Counted from the first letter of the stretch, positions 20,801-31,841 are shown. The stretch: 64,000 nucleotides of DNA from Isoperla grammatica (GCA_945910005.1 OX246748.1:8905363-8969362), one strand, 5' to 3'. The notes: generated by a model from the sequence alone, not told the origin. A program made the numbers and translations.

Positions 20801-22108
20801 ATAATAACGTAAACCACCCGCTTGACAATAGCGAAGACGGGGGCTCAGGATTCGGTACTTTTTCAAAGAGTCGACAATAATTATCTCTTTCTCAAGAAAA
20901 GTGACCCATCACTAAATGAAACTGCTATTCTACTACTTTTCTTACAATCCCACTATGAGAATGGCTAATTATGAATATTCATGGTCGAAGGTCCATGTGG
21001 TTCGGAGCTGTCTTTTTAGTTTAGTATTTTTTATTAGTATGTTAGAAGATCACCCAAACAAGGGGATGAACAAAAACCACCAATTAATTTTTATGTATTT
21101 GTGATTTTGTGTATATTTCTTGTGCATGTATGTTGTACATGTACTTGATTTTTATTTTTATTAACGTTCCCGGTTCCCGGCTTTGTGCTGTAAATGATAT
21201 ATTCCAAATAAGAAATGACTTACAGCATTAGTCTCTAACAATAAGAAACAGTTCCTTTAAGTTCGCAATTTGCCGGCGTGTATTTAAAATTGACACGACC
21301 TTTAGAAATAGGTTCACTCAATTGGATTTAATTAATAATCGAGTTTCATTGAGCGTCAATAAAGGCGATTCAACAAGTTCGTTAAATACCTCCTGCCGGG
21401 CCCCGGTCACCACAAGAACGGACCACTTCCCCCGGCTTCAACGTTTAGTACATATATTAACTTTTCGTATAGGAATACATTTATTGTCAGGACGTAACAG
21501 ATTATTTGTTTTAATTATTATTTTGTGTATTATTTTATTTATTTTTAGTAACCATATTATTATATTTTATTATTTATATTTTATTTGTATAATAATGTTG
21601 CACTCGACGATTAGGTCATTATGATTTCGCCGATAGTATGTATCGTCATAAAAATGGATACGGCATTTTAGGGTGTAATGAGTAGTTAACATTATGTTGC
21701 TTTGCCACTGATTTGGTGTTGTAAGGTCGTACTCGAAAGCTTGTCACGTACCATCATCGGAATCCAGTAGATTTTACTTCAGAAATTAAATATAAGGCAA
21801 TGTTAAATGTAAATTTTAAGAATACCTATTATTTACAGCCGTTTTCTTACATTAAAACTAAACTATCTTGAAAGAACTTACGAACTTACTACAGGACACC
21901 GTCGGCAGTACGACATTCAGTCACGATAATAATGTATTCAGTAGGCTAATATTTAAGGAAATAATAAAAAATATAAATTCAAAATGATAAACAACCACCA
22001 AACTTGACAGAACTCAGTCGGTATTTTTACTAATTACTAGAGATTCGCTGTTTTACTTAAAACTTGTATGCGAAAACACTGGGTATTTGTGTTTCTTCTT
22101 GTTTTAAG
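20801..22108. other. No gene seen
   Basis: AT-rich. A piece at about 21395-21430 (gggccccggtcaccacaaga) resembles 42058-42080 (ggcaccggtcaccacaagaa), hinting at another dispersed repeat. Confidence 0.45.
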
Positions 22109-22840
22109 ATCTAGCAGGAGAGATAACATTACAGCCTTACAGACACCGGTCACCTACACGAACCGAAGGACTGCTAGATCGTGCACGAGACATAACGTTA
22201 CATGCACCGGTCACCCACACGAACCGAAGGACTGCTAGATCGTGCACGAGACATAACATTACATGCACCGGTCACCCACACGAACCGATGGACTGCTATT
22301 TCGTAAACGAGACATTGCATTACATGCACCGGTCACCCACACGAACCGAAGGACTGCTAGATTGTGCACGAGACATAACATTACATGCACCGGTCACCCA
22401 CACGAACCGAAGGACTGCTAGATCGTGCACGAGACATAACGTTACATGCACCGGTCACCCACACGAACCGAAGGTAAGCCAAATCGTAAACGAGACAACA
22501 TTACATGCACCGGTCACATACACGACCCGAAGGACTGCTATATCGTGCACGAGACATAACGTTTCATGCACCGGTCACCTACACGACCCGAAGGACTGCT
22601 ATCTATCATAGACAACTATAATGTAAAAGCCCCTTATAGCGAGCTTAGGCTCTTTGGGGGCTAGTATCCATGCTGTAACATGTATTTGTAATATCAATAA
22701 AAAAAACCTTCAATCAAGAAAATCGTGCCGTAGTTATAACATTACGTGCACCGGTCACCCACACGAACCGAAGGTAAGCCAAATCGTAAACGAGACAACA
22801 TTACATGCACCGGTCATCTACACGAACCGAAGGACTGCTA
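22109..22840 (+). repeat. 61-bp satellite array
   Basis: The word ccggtcac occurs at 22146, 22207, 22268, 22329, 22390, 22451, 22510 and 22571, so the period is 61 with one 59. After about 120 bp of unrelated sequence two more units follow (22751 and 22810). Units contain gtgcacgagacataac, acatgcaccggtcac and acgaaccgaaggactgcta. Variants such as tcgtaaacgagacaacattac recur at 22484 and 22784, so the two blocks share a recent history. Confidence 0.9.
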
Positions 22841-23275
22841 CCCATGTACGAAAACGTTTAAAGAACATTGAACAGAATGAGATAATCACTGAAAAGTAAT
22901 ATGTAGGTTATCTTTAAAAACATATGTTCTTATGATTGTTGTTTATGTTGTTTATGTTATGTAATTTATGTGGCAATATACTCAACAACTATGTCATACG
23001 ACGTAGGAAGAGATGTGTTTGTTTCAGTATTTCATTTTAGTTTTGTTCACAATCGTGTACCAATCAGTGAATTAATGTAGGAGACGCATGCGAGATAAAC
23101 TATATATTCTTGTATAATTTATGTTGAGCTAGTCTATCCTATATATTTACATTATGGGTACGTCTTCACGTCAGGTACGAGTAAATTAAGGAACATAATG
23201 AGTTAACCAATACATATTTAAAATGTAATACATTTAAAGAAAGAAAGAAATGAGCCGTCTTATTAACTAGATTGA
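22841..23275. other. No gene seen
   Basis: AT-rich spacer after the satellite; nothing recognised. Confidence 0.5.
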
Positions 23276-23390
23276 TAGATATTTGGACATAACGTCTTAT
23301 ATATTTTCAACTATCGCTAATCAAGACGATGAGTGGGTGATAATGAAGATGAAATTGGGGGCTCTTTGGAGGAAAGGGGTAAAAAGTGAA
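23276..23390 (+). repeat. SINE-like head fragment
   Basis: gatatttggacataacgtct, taatcaagacgatgagtggg and gggggctctttggaggaaag, i.e. the variant head that usually leads to tail B. No tail is present. Confidence 0.65.
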
Positions 23391-24235
23391 ATTAAAAAGT
23401 AAAATTCATCATGAAGTGTGTTTCATGCTGCCAATATTGCTTACACTACATAACAGCAATAATATAGGCATGACTGACAGTCACTCATGGCCTTATTATC
23501 TTCCCTTGCATGTGCAAGAAGCACATGTGGCAAACTTTTAACTTGTGACGTGTTTAGAAGTCTCTTCGCGACACAAGATTTCTTTGGATTTACAGTGTTT
23601 TAGCATAATGTTTGCTAGCGTCGACGCCGTTTCTTGTAAGAGACTTTTAATTTTTTGTGTTTACGTTTGTGGTTTTGTGATGACCAGAATAAACAATTAT
23701 TAATAATAATATCTATCGAAATTGTGCCAATCGTAATCAGTCTATGAAAAAGTTGTCAAATGTAAAAAAAACAACCGGGTTGAATGGATTGGATTTTATC
23801 GTTGATCGATAGAAAAAATGTCCTAACCCTAAATCTAAACCCGAATTTCCGCCCCAAATGTGTGTGGTATTGAACGGCGTGGTTCACAATTAAGTCATAT
23901 TTCGTCAGGGGTGTCGAAAATGGGAAAATGGAAAAAGTGGCGAAGGCATTTCGTCACAAGGAGATAAAAACTAGCGAAATACCTCATCTTGAGAGGACAT
24001 CAAGCTTATCCAAAAATACAGCAGATTGTATCTTAAACCACATGATAAACAAGAATAACGTTATTCTCATATTTTATATCTACACAATATGTTCATGCTT
24101 AGATGGCTAATTTAATTACGATTAATCAACTTTTGTATATATTTTTCATTAAGACATCAATGACGATGCACCATTCATCTTCAACCACGTTAGCAAACCC
24201 TTGAAAATATATTTTTATAATTAGTTTTAGTAGAT
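23391..24235. other. No gene seen
   Basis: No coding or repeat evidence. A 60-codon frame at 23928-24110 has no recognisable features. Confidence 0.45.
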
Positions 24236-24238
24236 TAA

Positions 24239-24382
24239 GGACCGGTCTTACAATCTCCTAGGAAAGTTATTTGTAGCAATTAAGCTATTTGGAGGATTTC
24301 AAGAGTTTTGATTGGTGGTTGCCATGGAGACAACAAGCTATTCGACGAATAAGTAGTTATTGGGACATTGTAAGACTGGACC
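24239..24382. mobile_element. MITE of PIF/Harbinger type
   Basis: A 144-bp element with terminal inverted repeats: GGACCGGTCTTACAATCTCC at the left and the complement of GGTCCAGTCTTACAATGTCC at the right, 17 of 20 positions matching. It is flanked by TAA at 24236-24238 and 24383-24385. A 3-bp TAA/TTA duplication is the hallmark of PIF/Harbinger insertion. It is too short to encode a transposase, so it would be non-autonomous. A Harbinger transposase tail is present at 11296, but a direct relationship is only an inference. Confidence 0.6.
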
Positions 24383-24667
24383 TAAGAAGTATTCGACATC
24401 TATGCTAGGGGCCGCAATGAGTTATGAGAGCGGAGGGGATGTGGACTAAACAAGTGTTGCAGTGATGCTAAATCCAGACTTCTTCAATATGCGTCAGACT
24501 TCAAGCCCAAGTATGTTACAATATACGAAACGTATTAAACCCACGCACGAATGTTCCTTATTAGTATTTAGCGTCACAAATATCAGTTGATATTTTGATT
24601 GATTTAAGGGGATAATTAAGATATTTTGTTAGTACAGTCATTTTTTGCTTTTTTTTATTTTGTATAT

Positions 24668-24755
24668 TGATTGATTAATTAATGGGACTTAACGTCTCAT
24701 ATTTTTGCAACAATGGCTAATCGAGACGATGAGCGGGTGATAATGAAGATGAGTT
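24668..24755 (+). repeat. SINE-like head fragment
   Basis: Begins gattgattaattaatgggac, then cttaacgtctcatatttttg and ctaatcgagacgatgagcgg. It stops after gataatgaagatgag. Confidence 0.75.
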
Positions 24756-25543
24756 TTGTATACATCTCATTAATTCGTCATTTCTCAACATCAATACTAT
24801 CTGCACACAACAATCTTCTTTAAACGCAATGATGCACCCCTTATCTGTTAAGGTAGGTCATAATATATAGTTTGCCGGACAACACCAGAAGTAAGAGTGG
24901 AAAATACAGATTTGAATGCGACATATTTGTTCAAAGGAGAAATAGGCGACTTGAACGAGTCACCCTGCGCCTAATTGTACCTCAGCCCCATACAGAAAAG
25001 AACTAGTCAGGGATTGAAAATAAGGGCGAGTTACCGCAATCAAGATGGGTGATAAATATGGTGAGGATGAACGAGCACCCTCGTTTCGGACACCGGTTAC
25101 CGCATATTTGCACCACGACAATGATTCATCTATCATGATTTATTGCATTATCAGCAACACCACATTCATGAAGGCTAATGTCGTTACTTAAACGCGGAGA
25201 CCTATTCGAAAAATACCAGTTGAGAAACATCAGCCAGGTGGATGGCCGAAACATAATTTACAAGATTTCTTATCACAGTATCAATCAATTTTACTGAGTG
25301 TTGTATTAAATATAACTTCTATTTATATATATATATATGTGTATTTTGACATGATAGTATTTATTTCGGAAAAAATAATTAAATGTTTTCTGTTTAGGTC
25401 GTATAGAGCAAAGCAATGATAAAATAACATTATGGACGAGAGCCCTGTTTGCAAGCACCGGTCACCTATGACGTATTCTTGGGTGACCTATGAAGTGACC
25501 AATCCTAATACTATGTATGGCTATGAGAATATTAAGGTTGCAT
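24756..25543. other. No gene seen
   Basis: Includes short stretches resembling the GGTCACC-type repeat (gacaccggttaccgc at 25090, gcaccggtcacctatgacg at 25456) and a small TA run at 25325. Confidence 0.4.
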
Positions 25544-25910
25544 AGCCAACGGTTTAGCCACGGTCGCTTAGCCGGTTCCCATACGAACACCGAAGTTAAG
25601 CAACCTCGGGCTAGGTCAGGAGGTGGATGGGTGACCACTCACCTCTGAAACACTAGTTACCATTGATTAGAGCAGATTAGAGGGTTCGAAAGCTTGTGTA
25701 ACAGCTTCGTTCTTCTCCTCAACTGCTCGGCAGTCCAGGTTAGTGGAGGAACTATATGACTGGTCAAAGTTACACCGTCGATGGGACGTAAAGCCGATGG
25801 TCCCCTTGGTACTTTTCGACAGGAGTAGGCTACGTGCCGGTACCAGGCTTCCCCCTCCTCCCTTTTTCATTATCATTCATCACTCATCACTCATCACTCA
25901 TCAGGCTAAA
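25544..25910 (+). mobile_element. 5S-rRNA-derived SINE (SINE3-like)
   Basis: The first 120 bp (25544-25665) follow metazoan 5S rRNA. They begin gccaacg, carry gccggttc, then caccgaagttaagcaacctc (box A region), ggtcagg, and gtggatgggtgaccac (box C region). Several substitutions show it is not a functional 5S gene. It continues into a body with gatgggacgtaaagccgatg and gtccccttggtac, a motif that I recall from 5S-derived SINEs of invertebrates. It closes with a tandem tail of CATCACT units at 25872-25902. Polymerase III would start at the 5S-like head. Autonomous function is not expected, and a LINE partner is not identified. Confidence 0.65.
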
Positions 25911-25954
25911 GAGGGCATTGTGCCCTACACTGACCTTAATTACAATAAAATGAT

Positions 25955-26232
25955 AAATAAGGTTGCACGTCCCATATCTGTGTAAGTTTGGCTAATAGAG
26001 AAGCTAAGTGGGCAAAATATAAAGATAAACACATTTTAGAATCAGATCCATTACATATCACAGGGTTCATTAAGGGGCTGGGGGAGAGGGGGGGGGGGTT
26101 AGCAAAGGAGGGCGGGGCCAAGAGGGAGGATAAATCTTCAATAAGACATTGGGGGGAAAGGGACAGGGCCTCTTACGACTGGCAGTCACCCTGGGCCTAT
26201 TTACCCCGGGCCCAGACAGGTACAAGTATTAC
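25955..26232 (+). mobile_element. Diverged SINE-like element, head plus tail A
   Basis: A weak head (tgcacgtcccatatctgtgt, ggctaatagagaagctaag), the middle (gaatcagatccattaca, aggagggcggggccaagagg) and tail A (gcctcttacgactggcagtc ... ttaccccgggcccagacagg). Confidence 0.65.
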
Positions 26233-26450
26233 GCTATCAACAACCATCAACAATAATGAACTACTGCATGGCTAATCGACGATGCAGTTCAGTACGTTGA
26301 ACTGCCCATATTCTACCCCGGGCCCAGACAGGTCCATGTACGACGCTATCAACAACCATCAACAAGCAATGAACTACTGCAGGGCTAATCGACGTACCGT
26401 CCAATGATATGAACTCCCCATATTCTACACCCCGGCTCAGTATTGAGTTG
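26195..26450 (+). repeat. Direct duplication at a SINE end
   Basis: acgctatcaacaaccatcaacaa, then aatgaactactgcat/agg and gctaatcgacg occur twice, each time followed by a ccccgggcccagacagg-like string. The spacing is about 115 bp. Confidence 0.65.
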
Positions 26451-26522
26451 AGCCATGCTCGATTTTGTAATAGTTGTGTAGTTTTTAGCCTAAATTTATG
26501 TTGTAGGTAGTAAGTTGAGATT

Positions 26523-26605
26523 GATTGATTAATGGGGCTTAACGTCTCATATTTATGCAACGATGGCTAATCGAGACGATGAGCGGGTGATAATGAAGAT
26601 GAAAT
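26523..26605 (+). repeat. SINE-like head fragment
   Basis: gattgattaatggggcttaa, cgtctcatatttatgcaacg and gctaatcgagacgatgagcg. It ends after aatgaagatgaaatg. Confidence 0.75.
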
Positions 26606-26686
26606 GAACAATATTTAGCAGAATCAAATCAAGTGACAATAATAATGTTAGTCATATGCTCAATATTATTTTGTTGTTTGCTTCAG

Positions 26687-27419
26687 CTGATGAAGAATTT
26701 GAGATGCGTTGGTGCGTTGAAGCGGAAAATATTGAAGGTAAGAATGTATACATATTACATTAAGACACAATTGTTTGGTGTGTGTGTGTCTTGCATGTGT
26801 TGTGAGTGTGTGTGGTGCGTGTGGTGCGTGTGGTGCGTGTAGTATGTATCGTGCATGTGTAATGTAAGTGAGGTTAGTTAGATAAGGGGTGACTATAATA
26901 ATATTATAATTAATTTAAATTTTATTTATAATGAATGTGGAATTTCACTTGTACATTAAAGTTATTATTATTTTTAATTATTTTCATGTATATATATTAC
27001 TTTTTTTTTTTTTTATTAATTTGATAAATATATAAATTAATTTAGTTCTATATTTAGAAGTAAATTTTGTGTGTTAGTGTGTTTGTATGTGTGTGTGTGA
27101 GTTTGGTAAGGGGAGAATATATTAATAATGATATTATATATTTTATAATTTATAATGAATGTGGAATTTCACTTGTACACTAACGCTTGTCTTGTTGTTT
27201 GTAGGCATTGCGGGGCCGTCAAAAGCCACGATGATCCCCGCCGCAGCCTCCCCTGCCGCCAATGGCGCAGACAGGTATGTAAACAAATTTAATGATATTA
27301 TTATTATAATTGTTATATATAATTTATAATTTTATAGGTCTAGTCCCGTGGAAAATAAACTCGGAAAAGAAGAGATAAATTCCTCCTTTGAAGGCTGTTT
27401 AAAGAGTATTCATACTTTT
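26687..27419 (+). pseudogene. Exon-like segments of an unknown gene, interrupted by the Copia element
   Basis: Three segments have compatible borders. 26687-26737 (acceptor tttgcttcag, donor gtaaga) reads DEEFEMRWCVEAENIEG across the junction. 27205-27274 (acceptor gtttgtag, donor gtatgt) continues IAGPSKATMIPAAASPAANG. 27338-27419 (acceptor attttatag) continues SSPVENKLGKEEINSSFEGC and on. Phases are consistent at both junctions (1, then 2). The third segment is cut by the 5' LTR at 27420. Beyond the 3' LTR the frame stays open for about 30 more codons. Both introns contain a shared block (taatgaatgtggaatttcac at about 26928 and 27150). No domain is recognised and the first exon is not visible. 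The splice-site pattern is seen; the gene itself is inferred. Confidence 0.35.
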
Positions 27420-27630
27420 TGTTAGAAGTTGTTCACCGCTTCCTTGAACATTAAGAGACGTTAGTCTTTGAAACCAAAGAACTTTGTGAACTTGTTGTTG
27501 ATGTTTTGGTAACCGATAACGACGTCGGCGGCTGAGGTGATGATAGCAAAATTGTACATTCTTTAATTAAACTAAAGTATTTATCGTTATGTGTGTCCAT
27601 GCAGTAAGTCATTCCACACTAATTCTAACA
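27420..27630 (+). repeat. 5' LTR of the Copia element
   Basis: 211 bp, TG ... CA ends, same sequence as 31865-32075. It should contain the promoter and transcript start. A TATA-like ttaattaaacta lies at about 27564, but I cannot fix the start site. Confidence 0.95.
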
Positions 27631-27645
27631 GGTTATGGGCCCAGA
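27631..27645 (+). promoter_or_regulatory. Primer-binding site, initiator tRNA anticodon region
   Basis: GGTTATGGGCCCAG immediately follows the LTR. It is the complement of the anticodon stem-loop of eukaryotic initiator tRNA-Met (CTGGGCCCATAACC). Drosophila copia is known to prime from a cleaved 5' half of this tRNA at such a site, rather than from the tRNA 3' end. Confidence 0.85.
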
Positions 27646-27830
27646 ACACCCAAGGCTGAAACAGAATGGATCACTAACATGTAAGTAATATTTTACTTTG
27701 ATTTATTATAAACTGCTTGGTGTTGTTGGAAGCTGAGTGCCACCACAACATTTTGTTTTTCTGGTTGACGTAACGAAAACAAAATAAATATCTGTCCGTC
27801 TATATTGTGAGCTGAGTGCACATTATCACA

Positions 27831-30800
27831 ATGGACGAATTTAAAATTCCCCGATTAACCTCAGATATATACCACACTTGGTCAATACGAGCGAAAGCAG
27901 CGCTAGTCCAAAAAGATTGCTGGGATGCAATAGATCCAGGTTTCGGAGATACCATAAATAACGAAGATAAAAAGAAAAACAATCGTGCTCTGACATTTTT
28001 GTTTCTTGTTGTCGAAGACAATTATTTAGACGACATTGGTAGTTGTACAAGTGCGAAGGAAGCGTGGGAGATTTTAGAAGAAATACATTCAAAGTATGGT
28101 CTCTTACACATTCTCCAGTTAATGCGCGACTTCTTTAATGTTCAAATGAGACAAAACGAAAACACGAAAAGTTATCTAGGACGTCTAATGGATCTGCATC
28201 GAAAACTGACAAGTAGTGGGTATGGTTTTAACGATAAGGAAGTAGCTATGGTAATGCTTATGGGGCTTCCTAGTTCGTATGAGCCACTCATTCTCAATCT
28301 AGAGCAAGATGAGAATGACCTTTCGACGAAGAAGGTAAAGGCTAGGCTACTTGTTGAAGAAAAGAGAATACTGCGACGTGAAGAAGATAAGAAAAGTGTT
28401 CAAGAAGAAGAAGAAGGAGAAGCAAAAGCACTTTTCACAAATAGTAAGAAGAAGCAATTCCCGCGGAGATTCTCAGCTAACGAAAGAAGAAGAATTGACA
28501 GCAAAGACGAAAATTCCCATGGAAATAACAACGATCGACGACGAGTGCGTTGTTACTGCTGTGGTGAATGGGGTCATATAGCTAGAGACTGTCCAGGTGG
28601 TGAAAACAGTGGGCATGAAAGAAGCAAGCCAGCTGTTCAACAAGTCAAGAAGGTGGCTGGCAAAGCACTTAGAGCAACAGATAATATGAACTTTAATCCC
28701 CTTGTCTGGTATTTAGATAGTGCTGCCACTGAGCATATGACACCATGCAGAAGTAAATTGCATTCATTCAAGGAATGTAAATCAAACATAGAAGTTGCAA
28801 ATGGAGAGAAGTTAGATGTTTTAGGGACTGGACATGCAGAATTTATTCTAAACAAGAAGAATGGAGGAATTAACATGCAGTTGAATAATATCTTGTTTGC
28901 ACCAAATTTGGATAGCAACCTTATTTCAGTTGGAAGGCTGGAAGAAAGAGGGTTAGAAGTCGTTTTCAAAAATGGAAAAGCACAAGTTTTAGAGAAAAAT
29001 GGAGTTGTTATACTCACAGCTTTTCGCGAGGGAAGACTGTACAAATTAGAAGAAGTTGTTCCCAAGGCTAAATTCACAAAGGGAAATAACAGATCCCTGT
29101 GGCACAGAAGATTAGGTCATCTTCATCTAGACGCAGTAGAAACATTAATCGATTGTAACAAACCAAATAAAAACCAGAAGAAGAAGAATGAAGGAGAAGT
29201 GGTCAATTGTGAAGTTTGTACCCTGGGAAAACTGAAATGCAAGAGTTTCGCTGTAGGAGAAGCTACTCGAGCAACAGCGCCACTGGAGTTGATCCATTCA
29301 GATGTAGTTGGTAAAGTAGAACCTAGATCAAAAGGTGGTTCAAATTACTTCGTCACTTTTATTGATGACTACACGAGGTACACTGTGGTGTTTCCCATAA
29401 AGAAGAAGAGTGATGTCCTCAACAAGTTTGATGAATACCGTCGAATGGCCGAAAATAAGCATGGAAGGCAGGTGAAAGTGTTAAGAAGTGACAATGGTGG
29501 TGAATATATCAGTAATGAATTCAATGCTTATCTGAAGCGTTATGGCATTCAACGGCAGACCACAGTTCCTGGAACTCCGCAACAAAATGGAGTTGCTGAA
29601 AGAATGAATCAAACAATAATGGACATGACGAGATGTTTACTAATTGAATCTGGTATTTCAAAAACATTATGGGCTGACGCACTTAATACGGCATGCTACA
29701 TTAGAAACAAATGTCCGTCTAATGCCGTTGACGGGAAGGTGCCAGAGAGTTTATGGTTGGGAAAAGAACCGAAACTAAACCACACACGAGTCTATGGATG
29801 TAAGGCTTGGTGTGTTGTAAATCCAAGAAAGAAGAAATCGAAGCTTGATGCAAAGTCAGAAGAGTGTGTGCTAATAGGATATCCTGACGGTGTTAAGGGT
29901 TACAAATTATGGAACATGAAAACCGACGAAATATTTGTGTGTCGAAATGTGGTATTTGACGAGTATTCATTTCCATGTAAGACAACGACAAATAAAACAA
30001 CCCCGCGTACAAGTACTGATTGTGAAGAAGATATTCTGTTTAGCGTGAAGAGCGTGGAAGACGAGACGCATCCCGCAGATAGACATGGAAATGCAGAACG
30101 AGAGCAGCAGGTTGATGACATGGGGGAGATGAATGAAAACCACCCTATGTTAATTGAATCGCAAACTGTTGTTGATCGAAATTTTGACGTGGACGTAATT
30201 CCAAGACGTTCGGAACGACTGGCTAAGAAGAAGACGCAGGAGAAGAAATGTTATGCCTGCAATGCAGATGTGCAACAGGATACCGAACAAGATCCTAGTA
30301 CAGTGGAAGAAGCTTTATCCAGACCTGATGCTGGGAAATGGGAAGCTGCTATTCAAGAGGAGTTAGATAATCTAAGTCGGAATGAGACATGGGTTCTAGT
30401 CCCACGACCAAATGGAAGACGGATTGTCAGATGTAAATGGATCCTTAAAAAGAAATTTGACGAAGATGGAAATCTGGACAGATACAAAGCTAGATTGGTC
30501 GCACAGGGACATACGCAAGTAGAAGGCATCGACTATCACGAGACGTATTCTCCAGTTGTGAAGATAAAGTCAATTAGAATCCTCCTGGCGTTGGCAGCTG
30601 AACGAAACTGGGAAGTACATCAACTCGATGTCACAGCGGCATATCTAAATGGAACATTGAAGGAAGAAGTTTATATGGAACAGCCAAGTCCATGGTGCAA
30701 GACAGGAAGAAGAGACGAAGTATGTATGCTGAAGAAGAGTCTTTATGGTTTGCATCAATCGGGAAGAGAGTGGAACACAAAACTCGACGAGTTCCTTCAA

Positions 30801-31841
30801 TTAAGTGGACTTCAACGATCGAAGGCTGATCCATGCATTTATTTTAATGAAGATCGTGACTTCATCGTAGGCGTATACGTTGATGATTTGTTGATGATAT
30901 CCAAAGACGAAGAAATAATCAAGACATTTATAACAAAAATAGGCAAAGAATTTAACATAAAAGACTTGGGAAGAGCGAAACATATACTATCTATGCGTGT
31001 GGACAGAAAAGAAGATGGTTCACTAACTCTAGACCAAACAACTTATGTCCGAGAACTACTGAACACATTCGGGATGGAAGACGCCAAAGGGGCATCAACG
31101 CCACTTGATCCTGGAATGAAGTTCAACAAGGCGACAGAGAACGAAGTTATGACTGGAGACGGAGCCTACCAGTACAGGCGAGCAGTTGGAGGATTGTTGT
31201 ATCTTGCAGGAGGAACAAGACCCGACCTGGCATTTTCTGTCACATATATGAGCCAGTTCAATGATCGACCGAGTAGAGATCACTGGACAGGAGTCAAGCA
31301 CATACTACGATATGTCAAACAGACGAAAACTTTAGGTTTGACGTATAAAAGGACCGGAGAAGAGATGAAAGCGTTCTGCGATGCGGATTGGGCGAGCTGC
31401 AAAATAGATCGAAGATCTATTAATGGTTATTTGTTCATGTTAGCCGGCGCAGCAATATCATGGAGCAGTAAGAAGCAGAGGACGACCGCACTCTCGACGG
31501 TGGAAGCTGAGTACGTTGCAATGAGCCATGCATCGAAAGAAGTCCTCTGGCTGCAAAGCTTCTTGAAAGAGATAGGTGCAGATACACTAAAATGTACCAC
31601 ACAGACAGTTTTGGCAGACAACCAGGGAGCTATCGCACTGGCGAAAAATTACACAACTTCAGAGAGAAGCAAACACATTGACATTCAACATTTCTTTTTG
31701 CGAGAAAAGGTAGAGTCTCGGCAACTTGAATTCACGTATGTACCAACAGAAGATAACCTCGCAGACATGATGACGAAGACAATCACACCAAGGAAGACTG
31801 CCCAACATCGGTTCCAAATAGGATTGTGCGAGATGTCATGA
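27831..31841 (+). CDS. Copia gag-pol polyprotein (gag, protease, integrase, RT, RNase H)
   Basis: Encodes the full retrotransposition machinery, expected to act in cytoplasmic virus-like particles and then in the nucleus. The frame is open from 27816, but the ATG at 27831 (MDEFKIPRL) gives the typical Copia gag start, so the chosen protein is 1336 residues. Residues here count from 27816. Gag spans about 6-240, with a CCHC knuckle at 246-259 (CYCCGEWGHIARDC). The protease has DSA at 301. The integrase has an HHCC finger (H430, H435, C465, C468) and catalytic D496, D559 and E595 (D,D-35-E). The RT carries LDVTAAYLNG at 937 and YVDD at 1021-1024. RNase H carries CDADW at 1188 and ADNQG at 1267. 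There is no stop or frameshift and all catalytic residues are present. Gag and pol share one frame, as in copia, so their ratio is probably set by splicing or processing. It ends with TGA at 31839-31841. Confidence 0.95.
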   Translation: MDEFKIPRLTSDIYHTWSIRAKAALVQKDCWDAIDPGFGDTINNEDKKKNNRALTFLFLVVEDNYLDDIGSCTSAKEAWEILEEIHSKYGLLHILQLMRDFFNVQMRQNENTKSYLGRLMDLHRKLTSSGYGFNDKEVAMVMLMGLPSSYEPLILNLEQDENDLSTKKVKARLLVEEKRILRREEDKKSVQEEEEGEAKALFTNSKKKQFPRRFSANERRRIDSKDENSHGNNNDRRRVRCYCCGEWGHIARDCPGGENSGHERSKPAVQQVKKVAGKALRATDNMNFNPLVWYLDSAATEHMTPCRSKLHSFKECKSNIEVANGEKLDVLGTGHAEFILNKKNGGINMQLNNILFAPNLDSNLISVGRLEERGLEVVFKNGKAQVLEKNGVVILTAFREGRLYKLEEVVPKAKFTKGNNRSLWHRRLGHLHLDAVETLIDCNKPNKNQKKKNEGEVVNCEVCTLGKLKCKSFAVGEATRATAPLELIHSDVVGKVEPRSKGGSNYFVTFIDDYTRYTVVFPIKKKSDVLNKFDEYRRMAENKHGRQVKVLRSDNGGEYISNEFNAYLKRYGIQRQTTVPGTPQQNGVAERMNQTIMDMTRCLLIESGISKTLWADALNTACYIRNKCPSNAVDGKVPESLWLGKEPKLNHTRVYGCKAWCVVNPRKKKSKLDAKSEECVLIGYPDGVKGYKLWNMKTDEIFVCRNVVFDEYSFPCKTTTNKTTPRTSTDCEEDILFSVKSVEDETHPADRHGNAEREQQVDDMGEMNENHPMLIESQTVVDRNFDVDVIPRRSERLAKKKTQEKKCYACNADVQQDTEQDPSTVEEALSRPDAGKWEAAIQEELDNLSRNETWVLVPRPNGRRIVRCKWILKKKFDEDGNLDRYKARLVAQGHTQVEGIDYHETYSPVVKIKSIRILLALAAERNWEVHQLDVTAAYLNGTLKEEVYMEQPSPWCKTGRRDEVCMLKKSLYGLHQSGREWNTKLDEFLQLSGLQRSKADPCIYFNEDRDFIVGVYVDDLLMISKDEEIIKTFITKIGKEFNIKDLGRAKHILSMRVDRKEDGSLTLDQTTYVRELLNTFGMEDAKGASTPLDPGMKFNKATENEVMTGDGAYQYRRAVGGLLYLAGGTRPDLAFSVTYMSQFNDRPSRDHWTGVKHILRYVKQTKTLGLTYKRTGEEMKAFCDADWASCKIDRRSINGYLFMLAGAAISWSSKKQRTTALSTVEAEYVAMSHASKEVLWLQSFLKEIGADTLKCTTQTVLADNQGAIALAKNYTTSERSKHIDIQHFFLREKVESRQLEFTYVPTEDNLADMMTKTITPRKTAQHRFQIGLCEMS

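Noticed and set aside
22109..22840. CRISPR-like array of 61-bp units
   Set aside because: The whole unit is repeated, with no variable spacers.
25544..25665. Functional 5S rRNA gene
   Set aside because: Too many substitutions outside the promoter boxes, and the sequence continues directly into a SINE body with a repeat tail.
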